This document shows positions 33,963 to 42,042 of a stretch of DNA of 64,000 nt, in pieces. Origin of the DNA: Candidatus Avelusimicrobium pullarium. Its GTDB lineage: Bacteria; Elusimicrobiota; Elusimicrobia; Elusimicrobiales; Elusimicrobiaceae. Position 1 is the stretch's first letter, and every line of letters starts with the position of its first letter. The translations under genes and the position numbers were made by a program. The DNA is taken from the NCBI GenBank assembly GCA_944323745.1, contig CALUTQ010000001.1:420863-484862 (forward strand). The letters run 5' to 3'. A model generated the notes under the pieces. The model worked only from the letters and a program-made list of their open reading frames with translations, was not told the origin of the DNA and made no database searches.

Positions 33963-35024
33963 TTATTTATCCTTTTTCAGCTGGCCCAATGTTTCGTCCA
34001 ACACAATTTGCGCCGCTTTAGCTACGTCGTGCACTACCTGAAACGGCTTGGGCGTATGCAAATGCCCCGTTTTGGGAATATCATAACGGTTGATTTGTTC
34101 GGTAATGCGCAGGGCCAGTTCCAAGGCTTTGCTGCCCTTTTCCCCGCTGGGGGCGGGCGTTTTATTGGTTTTAATGCAGTCTATAAAATGCAAAATTTCC
34201 GCCGTAATGGGCAGCTGTTTGTCTACGGGGGGATAAAGCACGGTTAAGTCTTGCATAGAGGATATGACGGGTTTTTCTTTCTTATAAATTTTTACCCGCG
34301 CATTCATAAAGTCTACGGAAATATACGCGTCTTTCTGGAACAGATGCATAAAGCGGGCGCGTTCAAAACTGGCACGGCTGGCGGTTAAATCGGCCAAGGC
34401 GCCGTTGGCAAAACGAATGCGCACGTTGGCAATGTCTTCGTGGCGGGAAAACACGCTCAGCCCCGTTGCATCAATGCTTTCCACCTTGCTGGGCACCAGC
34501 GTAAGCAACAGGTCAATATCGTGAATCATCAAGTCCAGCACGACCCCGATGTTAGACATACGTGCATCATAAGGCCCCAGCCGGTTCATCGTAATAAACA
34601 AAGGGTTGTCAATGTATTTGACGGCTTCTACCACGGCCGGGTTGAAACGTTCCACGTGCCCTACCTGTAAAACGAGGTTATGCAGTTTGGCGGTGCGAAT
34701 CAAATCGCGCGCCTGTTCCAAGGTGGTGGCGATAGGTTTTTCCACCAAAGTATGCACCCCGTGTTCCAAGCAATACATTCCGATTTCGTGGTGCAACTGC
34801 GTGGGGGCCGCCACAATGACGGCGTCCACCTGTCCGACCAATTCTTCCATTTTGGAGTAGGGGGTGGCATTGTATTGCCAGGCCAGTTTTTGGGCGCGCA
34901 TTAAGTCCGGGTCGCATACGCCCACCAGGGTAACGCCTTTCATTGTAGATAAAGTGCGTGTGTGAAACGTGCCTATTTTACCGGCGCCGATAACGCCGAA
35001 TTTCAGGGTGTCTGCATTTGGCAT
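33963..35024 (-). CDS. Gfo/Idh/MocA-family NAD(P)-dependent oxidoreductase next to lpxB
   Basis: 353 residues. N-terminal Rossmann domain with KFGVIGAGKIGTFHTRTL (dinucleotide loop), the family EKP motif in HTLVEKPIATTLEQA, and the substrate-domain motif GHVERFNPAV; the catalytic-type His lies in LMIHDIDLLL. Proteins of this subgroup are often encoded beside lpxA or lpxB. One such enzyme, GnnA, oxidises UDP-GlcNAc so that GnnB can make a 3-amino sugar for lipid A with amide-linked chains. No aminotransferase gene is in view, so that role is only a hypothesis. First gene of the lpxB-rel unit; a minus-strand TATAAT lies at 35053-35058. Confidence 0.85.
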   Translation of the reverse strand: MPNADTLKFGVIGAGKIGTFHTRTLSTMKGVTLVGVCDPDLMRAQKLAWQYNATPYSKMEELVGQVDAVIVAAPTQLHHEIGMYCLEHGVHTLVEKPIATTLEQARDLIRTAKLHNLVLQVGHVERFNPAVVEAVKYIDNPLFITMNRLGPYDARMSNIGVVLDLMIHDIDLLLTLVPSKVESIDATGLSVFSRHEDIANVRIRFANGALADLTASRASFERARFMHLFQKDAYISVDFMNARVKIYKKEKPVISSMQDLTVLYPPVDKQLPITAEILHFIDCIKTNKTPAPSGEKGSKALELALRITEQINRYDIPKTGHLHTPKPFQVVHDVAKAAQIVLDETLGQLKKDK

Positions 35025-35052
35025 AGGGGGAGTACCTCGCTGTATTTATTTT

Positions 35053-35058
35053 ATTATA
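35053..35058 (-). promoter_or_regulatory. Probable -10 box of the oxidoreductase-lpxB-rel unit
   Basis: TATAAT on the minus strand, about 29 nt before the ATG at 35024. The nearest -35-like hexamer, TTGTAT, is at only 15-bp spacing, so the -35 assignment is weak. Confidence 0.45.
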
Positions 35059-35118
35059 TCATATGGGCGGCGCATACAATACACGGCTTTGCACGGGCCA
35101 AAGGGTGGACTTTTTAGG

Positions 35119-35124
35119 TATAAT
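35119..35124 (+). promoter_or_regulatory. Probable -10 box of ndk
   Basis: TATAAT on the plus strand, 29 nt before the ndk ATG at 35154. No clear -35 at the right distance. Confidence 0.45.
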
Positions 35125-35153
35125 ATGCGTATATATCTATATAAGGACTTTTT

Positions 35154-35597
35154 ATGGAAAAAACGCTTATTTTAATTAAACCCGATGCCATACAAAAACG
35201 CCTTACGGGCATTGTATTGGCCCGTTTTGAAGCGCTGGGGTTGGAAATTGTCGGTGCAAAAGCCGTGCACGCCAACGAAGCACTTTTGCGTGAGCATTAC
35301 GCCAACTTAAAAGGCAGTCCGTTTTTGGAAGGCGTGCTTAAATTTATGATGGGCGATTATAATAATTTGCCCGACCACCGTATTTACGCTTTTGTGCTGC
35401 GGGGGGAAAACGCCGTGTCGCGCGTGCGTGCGGCTTTGGGCGCCACCAACCCCGAAAAAGCCGAACCCTGGACGCTGCGCGGCCAATTCGGCTGCATTAA
35501 AGACGGCATTATGCAAAATGCCGTGCACGCTTCCGGCACGCCGCAGGAAGCCGAACGGGAAATTGCCCTGTGGTTTAAACCGGAAGAAGTGCTGTGA
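35154..35597 (+). CDS. ndk: Nucleoside diphosphate kinase
   Basis: 147 residues. Transfers the gamma phosphate between nucleoside tri- and diphosphates through a phospho-His. Seen: EKTLILIKPDAIQKRLTGIVLARFE at the start, HYANLKGSPFLEGVLKFM, LRGENAVSRVRAALGATNPEKAEPWTLRGQFG and the active-site block NAVHASGT with His at residue 125. The usual HxSDS ending is HASGT here, so the Asp after the Ser is Gly; the catalytic His, the Lys of KPDA and the Arg of TLRG are kept. RBS AAGGA before ATG. Its stop overlaps the hydrolase-like start (TGATG). Confidence 0.96.
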   Translation: MEKTLILIKPDAIQKRLTGIVLARFEALGLEIVGAKAVHANEALLREHYANLKGSPFLEGVLKFMMGDYNNLPDHRIYAFVLRGENAVSRVRAALGATNPEKAEPWTLRGQFGCIKDGIMQNAVHASGTPQEAEREIALWFKPEEVL

Positions 35598-36439
35598 TGA
35601 AAAAATACGCTTTGCTCTTTTTAACCTTTGCCGCCGGCCCGCTTTTGTGGGGGCAGGTAAAGGGCGATGCCGTCAATTTAACAACGCAGGACGGCTGGAG
35701 TATTGCCGGGGTTTATCAGCCCGCCGGCAGCACCGGCAAAACAGTGCTTTTGCTGCACGACATCGGCAAAGGAAAACACGAGTTTAAAACGTTTTCCGAA
35801 AAGTTAAAAGACAGCGGCTTCGGTTATTTGGCTATTGATTTGCGCGGACACGGGCAAAGCGTTAATAAAGGCGAGTATAAGGACTTTGCCAAAGAAGGCG
35901 TGGATAACGACTTTAATAAAATGACGCGCGACGTGGATGCGGCCGTCAACTTTTTGACCAAAAAAGGCATTGCCGAAGAAAATATTGTTTTTGTAGGCGC
36001 CGGTATGGGGGCCAATGTGGCCGCCAAAGCGGCCAGTATGTGGCCCAATGTCGGCGGTGTGGCGCTTATCACGCCGGTAACCAATTTTAGGGATGTGCTT
36101 ACCATACCTGCTTTGCGGGTGTATAAAGGGAATGTTTTTATTGCGGCGGCGGCCGACGACAAAAAAACGTTTTTGGAAGCCAGTCTGCTGCGCAATGTGG
36201 CTTTTTTAAGTTCGGGGGAAGGCAAGGTGGTGTTTGCCACCGCCTATGACCAGGCCGGACACAATTTGCTGGACCGTTGGGTAACGCCGGAGCTTATAGA
36301 ATGGCTGTTGGTGCCCAACCGTCCGGAAATAAAACCCGATATCCCGCCTGCCCCCGCCGAAGACCCGTACGGCTTTTATCAGCCGGTGGAGCCTTCTTCC
36401 ACCGAGGATGCTTTAATTCCTTCGGTGCTGGTACAATAA
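35597..36439 (+). CDS. Exported alpha/beta-hydrolase-fold protein lacking the nucleophile Ser
   Basis: 280 residues with an N-terminal signal peptide (KKYALLFLTFAAGPLLWG). The alpha/beta hydrolase fold is clear: VLLLHDIGKGKHEFKTF (HG-type oxyanion strand), YLAIDLRGHGQS, and the elbow VFVGAGMGANVAAKA. In active relatives the elbow reads G-x-S-x-G; here it is G-A-G-M-G, with Gly136 where Ser is expected. A candidate Asp (AAAADDKKT) and His (YDQAGHNLLD) remain. So it is probably not a serine hydrolase in the usual sense. Start taken as ATG 35597, joined to the ndk stop; a GTG three bases earlier is possible. A proline-rich tail ends the protein. Function unknown. Confidence 0.82.
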   Translation: MKKYALLFLTFAAGPLLWGQVKGDAVNLTTQDGWSIAGVYQPAGSTGKTVLLLHDIGKGKHEFKTFSEKLKDSGFGYLAIDLRGHGQSVNKGEYKDFAKEGVDNDFNKMTRDVDAAVNFLTKKGIAEENIVFVGAGMGANVAAKAASMWPNVGGVALITPVTNFRDVLTIPALRVYKGNVFIAAAADDKKTFLEASLLRNVAFLSSGEGKVVFATAYDQAGHNLLDRWVTPELIEWLLVPNRPEIKPDIPPAPAEDPYGFYQPVEPSSTEDALIPSVLVQ

Positions 36440-36472
36440 ATCAGGCGTTTTGCACGTGCGTCAGGAGCGCTT

Positions 36473-37423
36473 ATGAAACCTGCCCGTATTGTTTTCCCCG
36501 GTTTTTGGTTTGGCAAAAGTGAACTGGCTGAAGCGAAAAAACAGGCCGCCCGCGGCGTGGGCGGTTTTTGTGTGTACGGCGGTACCGCCAAACAAGTAAA
36601 ACATTTTGCCGAAACGGTAAGGGAAGTATCCCCGTATGACCATTTGCTCATCTGCACCGATATAGAAGAAGATTTATCCGAGGTTATTAACGACGCACCG
36701 GCCTTGCCCGTTAATGCGGAGCTGGGCAAAGCGGAAGACACCGAAGGCGCCTACCGCAAAGGACTCATTACGGCGCGTATTGCGCGCAGTATCGGCATAG
36801 ACTGGCTGCTTGCGCCGGTGGTGGATATCGGCTATCAAAGCCCCGCTTTTTGCGAAGTTCCTATGGCGGTTGCCCGTCTGGCGGGCGATTATGTGGCCGG
36901 CGTGGCAAACGGGGGGGCGTTAAATTGCGTAAAATATTTCCCGGGCGTGAGCGGCATTTTAAAAACATTGGCCCAAATGGAAGATGCCGAGTTTGTGCCC
37001 TATAAACATATGTTCCGCCGCTGCGACGCGATTATGCCTTCCGATATGGTGTTTGCCAATATAGACCCGGCCAATCGGGCAATGATGTCGGAAAAAATCA
37101 TTAAGGGCCTGCTTAAAAAGAGGCTCAATTACAAAGGCTGTGTAGTGGGCGCGCCGCTGTTTAAAAGCCGTATCAGGAATGAAGCCGCTGCCGCGCTGAA
37201 GATGATTGCCTGCGGCGTAGAAATTATTTTAGCCCCGCAAGACCCCGAGGCCGTATTGGACGCGGTAGAAAAAGAGTTTGACAAGGGCCGCATTGTAGAC
37301 GAGGTAACCCACAGCATTTCCAATCACGAAATTTTTACCAGCAAGGTGGTTAATATGCCGGTGCCCGTCTTTACGGTAAAAGAAGCCTTTGAAATGGCCA
37401 AAAATTTTAAGAAAGAAAAATAA
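36473..37423 (+). CDS. Degenerate glycoside hydrolase family 3 (NagZ-like) protein
   Basis: 316 residues aligned in order to the GH3 TIM barrel of NagZ (beta-N-acetylglucosaminidase): RIVFPGFWFG, LLICTDIEED, IGIDWLLAPVVDIGY, CVKYFPGVSGILKT, EDAEFVPYKHMFRRCDAIMPSDMVFANID and MMSEKIIKGLLKKRLNYKGCVVGAPLF. The KHFPGHG motif is reduced to KYFPGVS, losing the His of the catalytic loop, and the nucleophile block TDDL is GAPL (residues 226-229), losing the Asp. No signal peptide. It should bind a sugar or peptidoglycan fragment at most. RBS AGGAG precedes ATG. It follows the Ser-less hydrolase by 33 bp, making two adjacent pseudo-enzymes. Confidence 0.8.
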   Translation: MKPARIVFPGFWFGKSELAEAKKQAARGVGGFCVYGGTAKQVKHFAETVREVSPYDHLLICTDIEEDLSEVINDAPALPVNAELGKAEDTEGAYRKGLITARIARSIGIDWLLAPVVDIGYQSPAFCEVPMAVARLAGDYVAGVANGGALNCVKYFPGVSGILKTLAQMEDAEFVPYKHMFRRCDAIMPSDMVFANIDPANRAMMSEKIIKGLLKKRLNYKGCVVGAPLFKSRIRNEAAAALKMIACGVEIILAPQDPEAVLDAVEKEFDKGRIVDEVTHSISNHEIFTSKVVNMPVPVFTVKEAFEMAKNFKKEK

Positions 37424-37440
37424 ACCGGTTTCTTGCCGTA

Positions 37441-37466
37441 AGCCAGCCGAAAAGGCTGGCTTTTTT
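37441..37466 (+). terminator. Rho-independent terminator before pilin 2
   Basis: Stem AGCCAGCC / GGCTGGCT with a GAAA-type loop and six T. Ends the ndk-hydrolase-GH3 unit. Confidence 0.92.
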
Positions 37467-37490
37467 GTTTGCTGCCCGTCGCAGAACGGC

Positions 37491-37524
37491 TTGCATTGTT
37501 TTTTTTTTTTGATAAATTTTGCAT
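37491..37524 (+). promoter_or_regulatory. Pilin promoter with T-tract spacer (copy 2)
   Basis: TTGCAT at 37491-37496, 12 T at 37499-37510, then TGATAAATT at 37510-37518; the ATG is 6 nt past the -10 at 37525. Same layout as at 1279-1312, and again no Shine-Dalgarno sequence. Confidence 0.6.
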
Positions 37525-37547
37525 ATGAGCAAAATTTATCAAAAAAA
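37504..37547 (+). repeat. 19-bp perfect inverted repeat with the pilin start codon in its loop (copy 2)
   Basis: Arms 37504-37522 (TTTTTTTGATAAATTTTGC) and 37529-37547 are exact reverse complements; loop ATATGA contains the ATG at 37525. The loop-closing pair is C-G, where copy 1 has T-A. Confidence 0.9.
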
Positions 37548-38073
37548 GAACCCCGACCATAAAAAAAGCATAAGGGGCAAATCAGGCGGATTTACGCTTA
37601 TTGAACTTTTGGTGGTGGTGCTGATTATCGGCATTTTGGCGGCGGTGGCATTGCCGCAGTATCAAACAGCAGTAGATAAGGCAAAAATGATGACATATGT
37701 GCCTTTGGGAGCTAGTATCCGTCAAGCGCAGGAAGTCTATTTTATGACGAATGGGGAATACAGCGACAGTTTAAGTGAGTTGGATATTTCTTTGCCGGCC
37801 GATTGCCAGTTGCGCAATGGCGGCGGTGGAAATAATGAAGCCCTTTGTGACGGGGAAAACATAATGATTAATAATGTATCCGCCAGCGGAAAAGCACAAG
37901 GCGTGCTTTATTTGATGTATTGCCCCGGTCACAATACCAACGTGCAGGACTGCACGTACAATGGGGTTAAATTGGTGTTTTCTTTTGCCCAGCGTGCCAC
38001 AAACCCTAATCAGCTGACGTGTACATACGCCAATGCAAGCCGTTGGAAAAGATTATGTGCACAATTTGAATAG
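37525..38073 (+). CDS. Type IV pilin-like protein, pilin 2
   Basis: 182 residues. Leader MSKIYQKK..., then the prepilin signal [19 protein letters not shown] with +5 Glu and [16 protein letters not shown]. The globular part has [20 protein letters not shown], closely matching pilin 3 ([20 protein letters not shown]), then a divergent Cys-bearing C-terminal region ([37 protein letters not shown]: six Cys in all). Monocistronic, with its own promoter-hairpin and an upstream terminator. It converges on lpxI with a 3-bp gap and no visible terminator. Major pilin versus pseudopilin undecided. Confidence 0.9.
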   Translation: MSKIYQKKNPDHKKSIRGKSGGFTLIELLVVVLIIGILAAVALPQYQTAVDKAKMMTYVPLGASIRQAQEVYFMTNGEYSDSLSELDISLPADCQLRNGGGGNNEALCDGENIMINNVSASGKAQGVLYLMYCPGHNTNVQDCTYNGVKLVFSFAQRATNPNQLTCTYANASRWKRLCAQFE

Positions 38074-38076
38074 CCG

Positions 38077-38904
38077 TTAAACCGCCATTAGACAAATATC
38101 GTTTTTGTCGGCCAGTGCTACCACTTCTTCCAAGTCCAGCACCAGGGTTTTGCCCGCTTCAAAAGCCAGCACTTTAAAGCCCGCATTAATTAAAGACTGC
38201 ATCGTTCCTTTGCCCACAACAGGCAAGTCAAAACGTTCGTCCTGATTGGGTCGGGCCGCTTTGACCACTGCCACGCAGTTTTGTTTTTGGGCCGATTTTT
38301 TGTACAGTTCGCCGGCGCGGGCAATGCAGGCGTCGGTGCCTTCCATCGCTTCTACGGCGATGACGGCGTTTTCGCCCACGACACAGGTAAGTCCAATGTC
38401 TAAAGCGGCCATTGCCTTGGCTATTTTAAAGCCGTACTGTACGGTTTTTTCTTCCTGCGGGGTGGGTTGGCGCTTGCTCAGTATGCCTTTGGGGGGCATA
38501 AAATGCTCCAAGTACAAAGCGGAGCTGACAAATTCCAGCCCTTCCTTTTTAAATTCTTCTATCACGCGGGAAAGAATGTGTTTGGTCTGCATAGATTTGA
38601 GCGAGGCCAAAAATTTGGCCCCGCGCAAATCCGGCATCAGATTAGAAAATACGGAGGTATGCTGCACGCGGCCGGCCATCAGCACACGGCGTACGCCGTG
38701 TTGCTTAAAAAACTGCAGCCCCGCGCCCATTTGCCCCAAGCGCATTTCTTTATATACGCCGGCCACGCCGCGGAAGTCTTCCTCCCGCGCGTTGCCTTTC
38801 AGCCCGGCTACCACCACTTCTACGCCTTTTTGGGCAGCCTGACGGGCTATATAGACGGGCATTTTGCCTTCACCGGCAATAATGCCCAGTTTTTCAGTCG
38901 TCAT
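38077..38904 (-). CDS. lpxI: UDP-2,3-diacylglucosamine pyrophosphatase LpxI
   Basis: 275 residues, the DUF1009 family. Hydrolyses UDP-2,3-diacylglucosamine to lipid X, the LpxH-equivalent step in many non-gammaproteobacteria. Seen: KLGIIAGEGKMPVYIARQA at the start, AGRVQHTSVFSNLMPDLRG, TVQYGFKIAKAMAALDIGLTCVV, VIAVEAMEGTDACIARAG, VAVVKAARPNQDERFDLPVVGKGT and LAFEAGKTLVLD. It overlaps lpxA by 11 bp, which fits its place in the pathway between LpxD and LpxB. Last gene of the bamA-to-lpxI run. Confidence 0.95.
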   Translation of the reverse strand: MTTEKLGIIAGEGKMPVYIARQAAQKGVEVVVAGLKGNAREEDFRGVAGVYKEMRLGQMGAGLQFFKQHGVRRVLMAGRVQHTSVFSNLMPDLRGAKFLASLKSMQTKHILSRVIEEFKKEGLEFVSSALYLEHFMPPKGILSKRQPTPQEEKTVQYGFKIAKAMAALDIGLTCVVGENAVIAVEAMEGTDACIARAGELYKKSAQKQNCVAVVKAARPNQDERFDLPVVGKGTMQSLINAGFKVLAFEAGKTLVLDLEEVVALADKNDICLMAV

Positions 38905-39700
38905 TGGCTTCGTTGATTTTGCGTTTGGCCGCGGTTATGCCGCGTTTGGTGTGTTTGCAAAATTCCAACATTTCCTGCACGGCCGGAATCGGGTTGCTTT
39001 CTTCCAGCTGGGCAATGGCGTCTTTGAGCAGCATTTTAGAGCGGAACAGCACTTTAAATGCGCGTTTGACGGCCATAATTTCGTCGCGGCCCATACCGGC
39101 ACGGCGCATACCGACCACATTTAAGCCTACCAAGCGGGCGCGTTCGCCCTGGGCGGTGCAGAAAGGCGGTACGTCAAGCGGTACCATCGCCCCGCCGGAA
39201 AGCATAGCCAGTTTGCCCACGCGCACAAATTGGTGCACGCCGACCATACCGGAAGTAATCACGCGGTCGGCCAAGTGTACGTGGCCGGCAATGCCGGTGC
39301 TGTTGGCCAAGATGATGTTGCTGCCCAGCTGGCAGTCGTGCGCTACGTGCGCGTTGGCCATCAGCAGGCAGTTATTGCCCAGACGGGTCGGGTTTTCCAA
39401 GCTGGTGGAGCGGTGAATGGTTACGCATTCGCGTATTTTGTTGCCATTTCCCATTACCACCATACTTTCCACCCCGTCATAAGACAGGTCCTGCGGTTTT
39501 ACACCGATGGACGCATAAGCTATGACTTCGTTGTTGTCTCCCATCACCGTGTTCTCTATAATGCAGAACGGCCCGATGTGGTTGTTTTTGCCCATCGTCA
39601 CGTTGGGTCCGATAACAGTGTAGGGCCCAATAACGGTGGACGGATCAATCTTCGCACTCGGGTCTATAATGGCGGTGGGGTGTATGTGGGTGTCAGACAT
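38894..39700 (-). CDS. lpxA: UDP-N-acetylglucosamine O-acyltransferase LpxA
   Basis: 268 residues. Left-handed beta-helix built from hexapeptide repeats (IHPTAIIDPSAKIDPSTVIGPYTVIGPNV), followed by a helical C-terminal part. The catalytic His region is in MANAHVAHDCQLGSNIILANST, with GHVHLADRVITSGMVGVHQFVRVG typical of LpxA. It moves a hydroxyacyl chain from ACP to the 3-OH of UDP-GlcNAc, the first lipid A step. Overlaps fabZ by 8 bp and lpxI by 11 bp. Confidence 0.97.
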   Translation of the reverse strand: MSDTHIHPTAIIDPSAKIDPSTVIGPYTVIGPNVTMGKNNHIGPFCIIENTVMGDNNEVIAYASIGVKPQDLSYDGVESMVVMGNGNKIRECVTIHRSTSLENPTRLGNNCLLMANAHVAHDCQLGSNIILANSTGIAGHVHLADRVITSGMVGVHQFVRVGKLAMLSGGAMVPLDVPPFCTAQGERARLVGLNVVGMRRAGMGRDEIMAVKRAFKVLFRSKMLLKDAIAQLEESNPIPAVQEMLEFCKHTKRGITAAKRKINEANDD

Positions 39701-40181
39701 TAAGGTTTTCTCCTAATATAAACGTCAGGTAAGCCTGCGTGCAGAGTTTGCCGTTGACGTACGCTTCCGCGTAAATGCGCGATAGCTTGCCAAGGCGCAG
39801 AATTTGCACGGGCATTTGTAAAGTGTCCCCCGGAACAACCATCCCTCTGAATTTGGCGCTTTCAATGCCTAAAAACAGCGGCAGGCCTTTTCCGCCGCTG
39901 ACGCGGTCCATAATCGCCCCGCCGAAAGACTGGGAAATGCTTTCCAGTATCAATACCCCCGGCATAATAGGCTTTTGCGGAAAGTGCCCTTTGAAAAAAT
40001 ATTCTTCCCCCGTCACTTTTTTTATACCAACGCAGGTTTTTCCGTCTTCAATGATGCGCACTTCATCTACCAAAAGAAACGGATCGCGGTGGGGAATGTT
40101 GCGCTTAATTTCTTCCTGGTCCATTACTTTAATGACAGGCATACTCAGCAGTGGGGCCAGGGAAGGGTGCTTCTCTTTCAT
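39693..40181 (-). CDS. fabZ: 3-hydroxyacyl-ACP dehydratase FabZ
   Basis: 162 residues. Hot-dog fold dehydratase of fatty acid synthesis that competes with LpxA for 3-hydroxyacyl-ACP. Core: IPHRDPFLLVDEVRII, GYFFKGHFPQKPIMPGVLILESISQ (catalytic His in GHFPxxPxxPG and the Glu after it). The ATG at 40181 is supported by a GGAGG 4 nt before it inside the lpxC end; a start at Met20 would give the usual shorter protein but lacks that RBS. The extra ~20 residues at the N-terminus are therefore probably real. lpxC-fabZ-lpxA order is conserved in many diderms, but here fabZ is separate, not fused to lpxC. Confidence 0.95.
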   Translation of the reverse strand: MKEKHPSLAPLLSMPVIKVMDQEEIKRNIPHRDPFLLVDEVRIIEDGKTCVGIKKVTGEEYFFKGHFPQKPIMPGVLILESISQSFGGAIMDRVSGGKGLPLFLGIESAKFRGMVVPGDTLQMPVQILRLGKLSRIYAEAYVNGKLCTQAYLTFILGENLNV

Positions 40182-41002
40182 TTATCCTCCGAATTGGCCA
40201 GCAGCAAGCGCCCGAACAGCACATTATGTTTGTGCCCGCCCATACGGCAGGTGATTTTAAGGTTGCCCAGACGTTTGCCGATAAGGCAAAAGTCTCCGAC
40301 CAAGTCCAAAATTTTATGGCGCACTAACTCGTTGGAGTAGCGCAGCTCGTTTAAAAATTTATCTTTGCCGACCACGACGGCGTTTTCCAAACTGCCGCCC
40401 TTGGCCAGCCCGTGCGCTTTTAAAAACGCCAATTCTTCTTCAAAGCCGAATGTACGCGCGCGGGAAATTTGCTGTAAATAGTTTCCTTCCGTCAGTTCTA
40501 CGGTATATTCCTGCCGGCCCACCAGCGGGTGTTTGTGTTCGTATACAAACGTTACGGTCAGTTTGTCGGCCGGTTCGGCCGCGTAGGAAATGGGCCCAAA
40601 GGAATACGTTACCGGCTGTTTAAGCGTTAAAACGGGCATATCCCCCGGCAATTCCTTTAAGCCGGCTTTCTGCAGGTTGGCCGCATATACGCTGGAAGAT
40701 CCGTCCATTACCGGCGGTTCGGGGCCGTCCATTTCTACCGTGATATCGGTAATGCCCAACGCATTTAAAGCCGAAAGCACGTGTTCCACCGTCCACACTT
40801 CGGCGGTATCGTTTTTTAAATTGGTGCCGCGCAGCGTGGAACCCACGTGTGCCAAATCGGCCTTAATGGGCAAAGAGCCGGCAATATCGGTACGGACGAA
40901 ATGGATGCCGTCGTCGGCGGGTTTGAACGTCATTACGGAGGGCACGCCCGTATGTAAACCCACACCGCTGACGCTGACAGGTTGCTGAATGGTTTTTCGC
41001 AT
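40178..41002 (-). CDS. lpxC: UDP-3-O-acyl-N-acetylglucosamine deacetylase LpxC
   Basis: 274 residues. Zinc deacetylase making the committed step of lipid A synthesis. Seen: RKTIQQPVSVSGVGLHTGVPS at the start, VWTVEHVLSALNALGI (zinc His of EHxLSAL), FxxMDGPEPPVMDGSSSVYAANL, RTFGFEEELAFLKAHGLAKGGSLENAVV and RHKILDLVGDFCLIG with zinc His and Asp, then GHKHNVLFGRLLL with the catalytic His. Directly downstream of lpxD (2-bp gap) and overlapping fabZ by 4 bp. Confidence 0.97.
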   Translation of the reverse strand: MRKTIQQPVSVSGVGLHTGVPSVMTFKPADDGIHFVRTDIAGSLPIKADLAHVGSTLRGTNLKNDTAEVWTVEHVLSALNALGITDITVEMDGPEPPVMDGSSSVYAANLQKAGLKELPGDMPVLTLKQPVTYSFGPISYAAEPADKLTVTFVYEHKHPLVGRQEYTVELTEGNYLQQISRARTFGFEEELAFLKAHGLAKGGSLENAVVVGKDKFLNELRYSNELVRHKILDLVGDFCLIGKRLGNLKITCRMGGHKHNVLFGRLLLANSEDK

Positions 41003-41004
41003 AA

Positions 41005-42030
41005 TTATTTTTCCACGGCCTTTTTGATTAGTTTCAATTCTTTATAAATTTCCGGCAATTTGCCTTGTACAGCCAAAATGCGCAGCATTTCTTTCATCGG
41101 TTTGGCCGGCGTGCCGAAATAGGGCACCCCGTCGGGAATATCGCACGTTACGCCGGACTGGGCGGCAATTTGCACCCCGTTGCCAATGTGCAGGTGGCCG
41201 ATAATGCCCACCTGTCCGGCCGCCACAACGCCGTTGCCCAGCGTGGTGGTACCGGCAATACCCACCTGGGAGCACATAATGCAGCCTTGGCCTACTTTTA
41301 CATTATGCGCAATTTGTACCAGGTTGTCTACCTTGGTATTAGCGCCCACCACCGTGTGGGCCAGTTTGGCGCGGTCCACGCAGGAGTTGGCCTGAATTTC
41401 CACATCGTCTTCCAAAATAACATTGCCGATTTGCGGAATTTTATGGTGCCGCCCTTCGTGAAAAATAAACCCGAAGCCGTCGTTGCCTATTTTGGCCCCC
41501 GGCTGCAAAATAACGTGGTTTTTAAGCACGCAGTCCTCGCGCACGACCACTTGCGGGTACAAAATGCAGTTTTGACCTATTTGCACGCGTTTGCCCACAT
41601 AAACCTGCGGAAAAATGACGGTATTGTCGCCGATGACGGCGTCATCCTCAATTACGCTGTAGGCGCCTACGGACACGTTAGCCCCCAGTTTGGCCAGCGG
41701 GCTGATGACGGCCGTGGGGTGTATGCCAGGGGTATGTTTTAAGGTTTGTTTGTCCCAATACTGCACCAAAAGCGTAAAAGCCCATTCGGGGTTTTTGACA
41801 TACAAAAAATTGGTTTTTAAAGGAATGTTTAAGCCTTTGGCCGTTTCGGGCACGATGACGGCGCCCGTTGTAAAACCGGGGGGAATGACCACTTTTTCAA
41901 TATGGCTGACGTAGCAAATGCCGTCGGCCTTGGGTTCGGCTAAATCGCAGATGTGTTTAACGACAAAATTTTCGTCTCCAACCAGTTCCGCGCCGGTAAT
42001 TTCGGCCACTTTTTTGAGGGTGAGTTCCAT
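41005..42030 (-). CDS. lpxD: UDP-3-O-acylglucosamine N-acyltransferase LpxD
   Basis: 341 residues. An N-terminal uridine-binding domain (~100 residues, VAEITGAELVGDENFVVKHICDLAEPKADGICYV) precedes a long hexapeptide-repeat beta-helix (HPTAVISPLAKLGANVSVGAYSVIEDDAVIGDNTVI). The catalytic His is expected in DNLVQIAHNVKVGQGCIM. Adds the N-linked acyl chain in lipid A synthesis. Located between the Skp-like gene and lpxC in the conserved bamA-skp-lpxD order. Confidence 0.96.
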   Translation of the reverse strand: MELTLKKVAEITGAELVGDENFVVKHICDLAEPKADGICYVSHIEKVVIPPGFTTGAVIVPETAKGLNIPLKTNFLYVKNPEWAFTLLVQYWDKQTLKHTPGIHPTAVISPLAKLGANVSVGAYSVIEDDAVIGDNTVIFPQVYVGKRVQIGQNCILYPQVVVREDCVLKNHVILQPGAKIGNDGFGFIFHEGRHHKIPQIGNVILEDDVEIQANSCVDRAKLAHTVVGANTKVDNLVQIAHNVKVGQGCIMCSQVGIAGTTTLGNGVVAAGQVGIIGHLHIGNGVQIAAQSGVTCDIPDGVPYFGTPAKPMKEMLRILAVQGKLPEIYKELKLIKKAVEK

Positions 42031-42042
42031 AGTATCCTCCGG

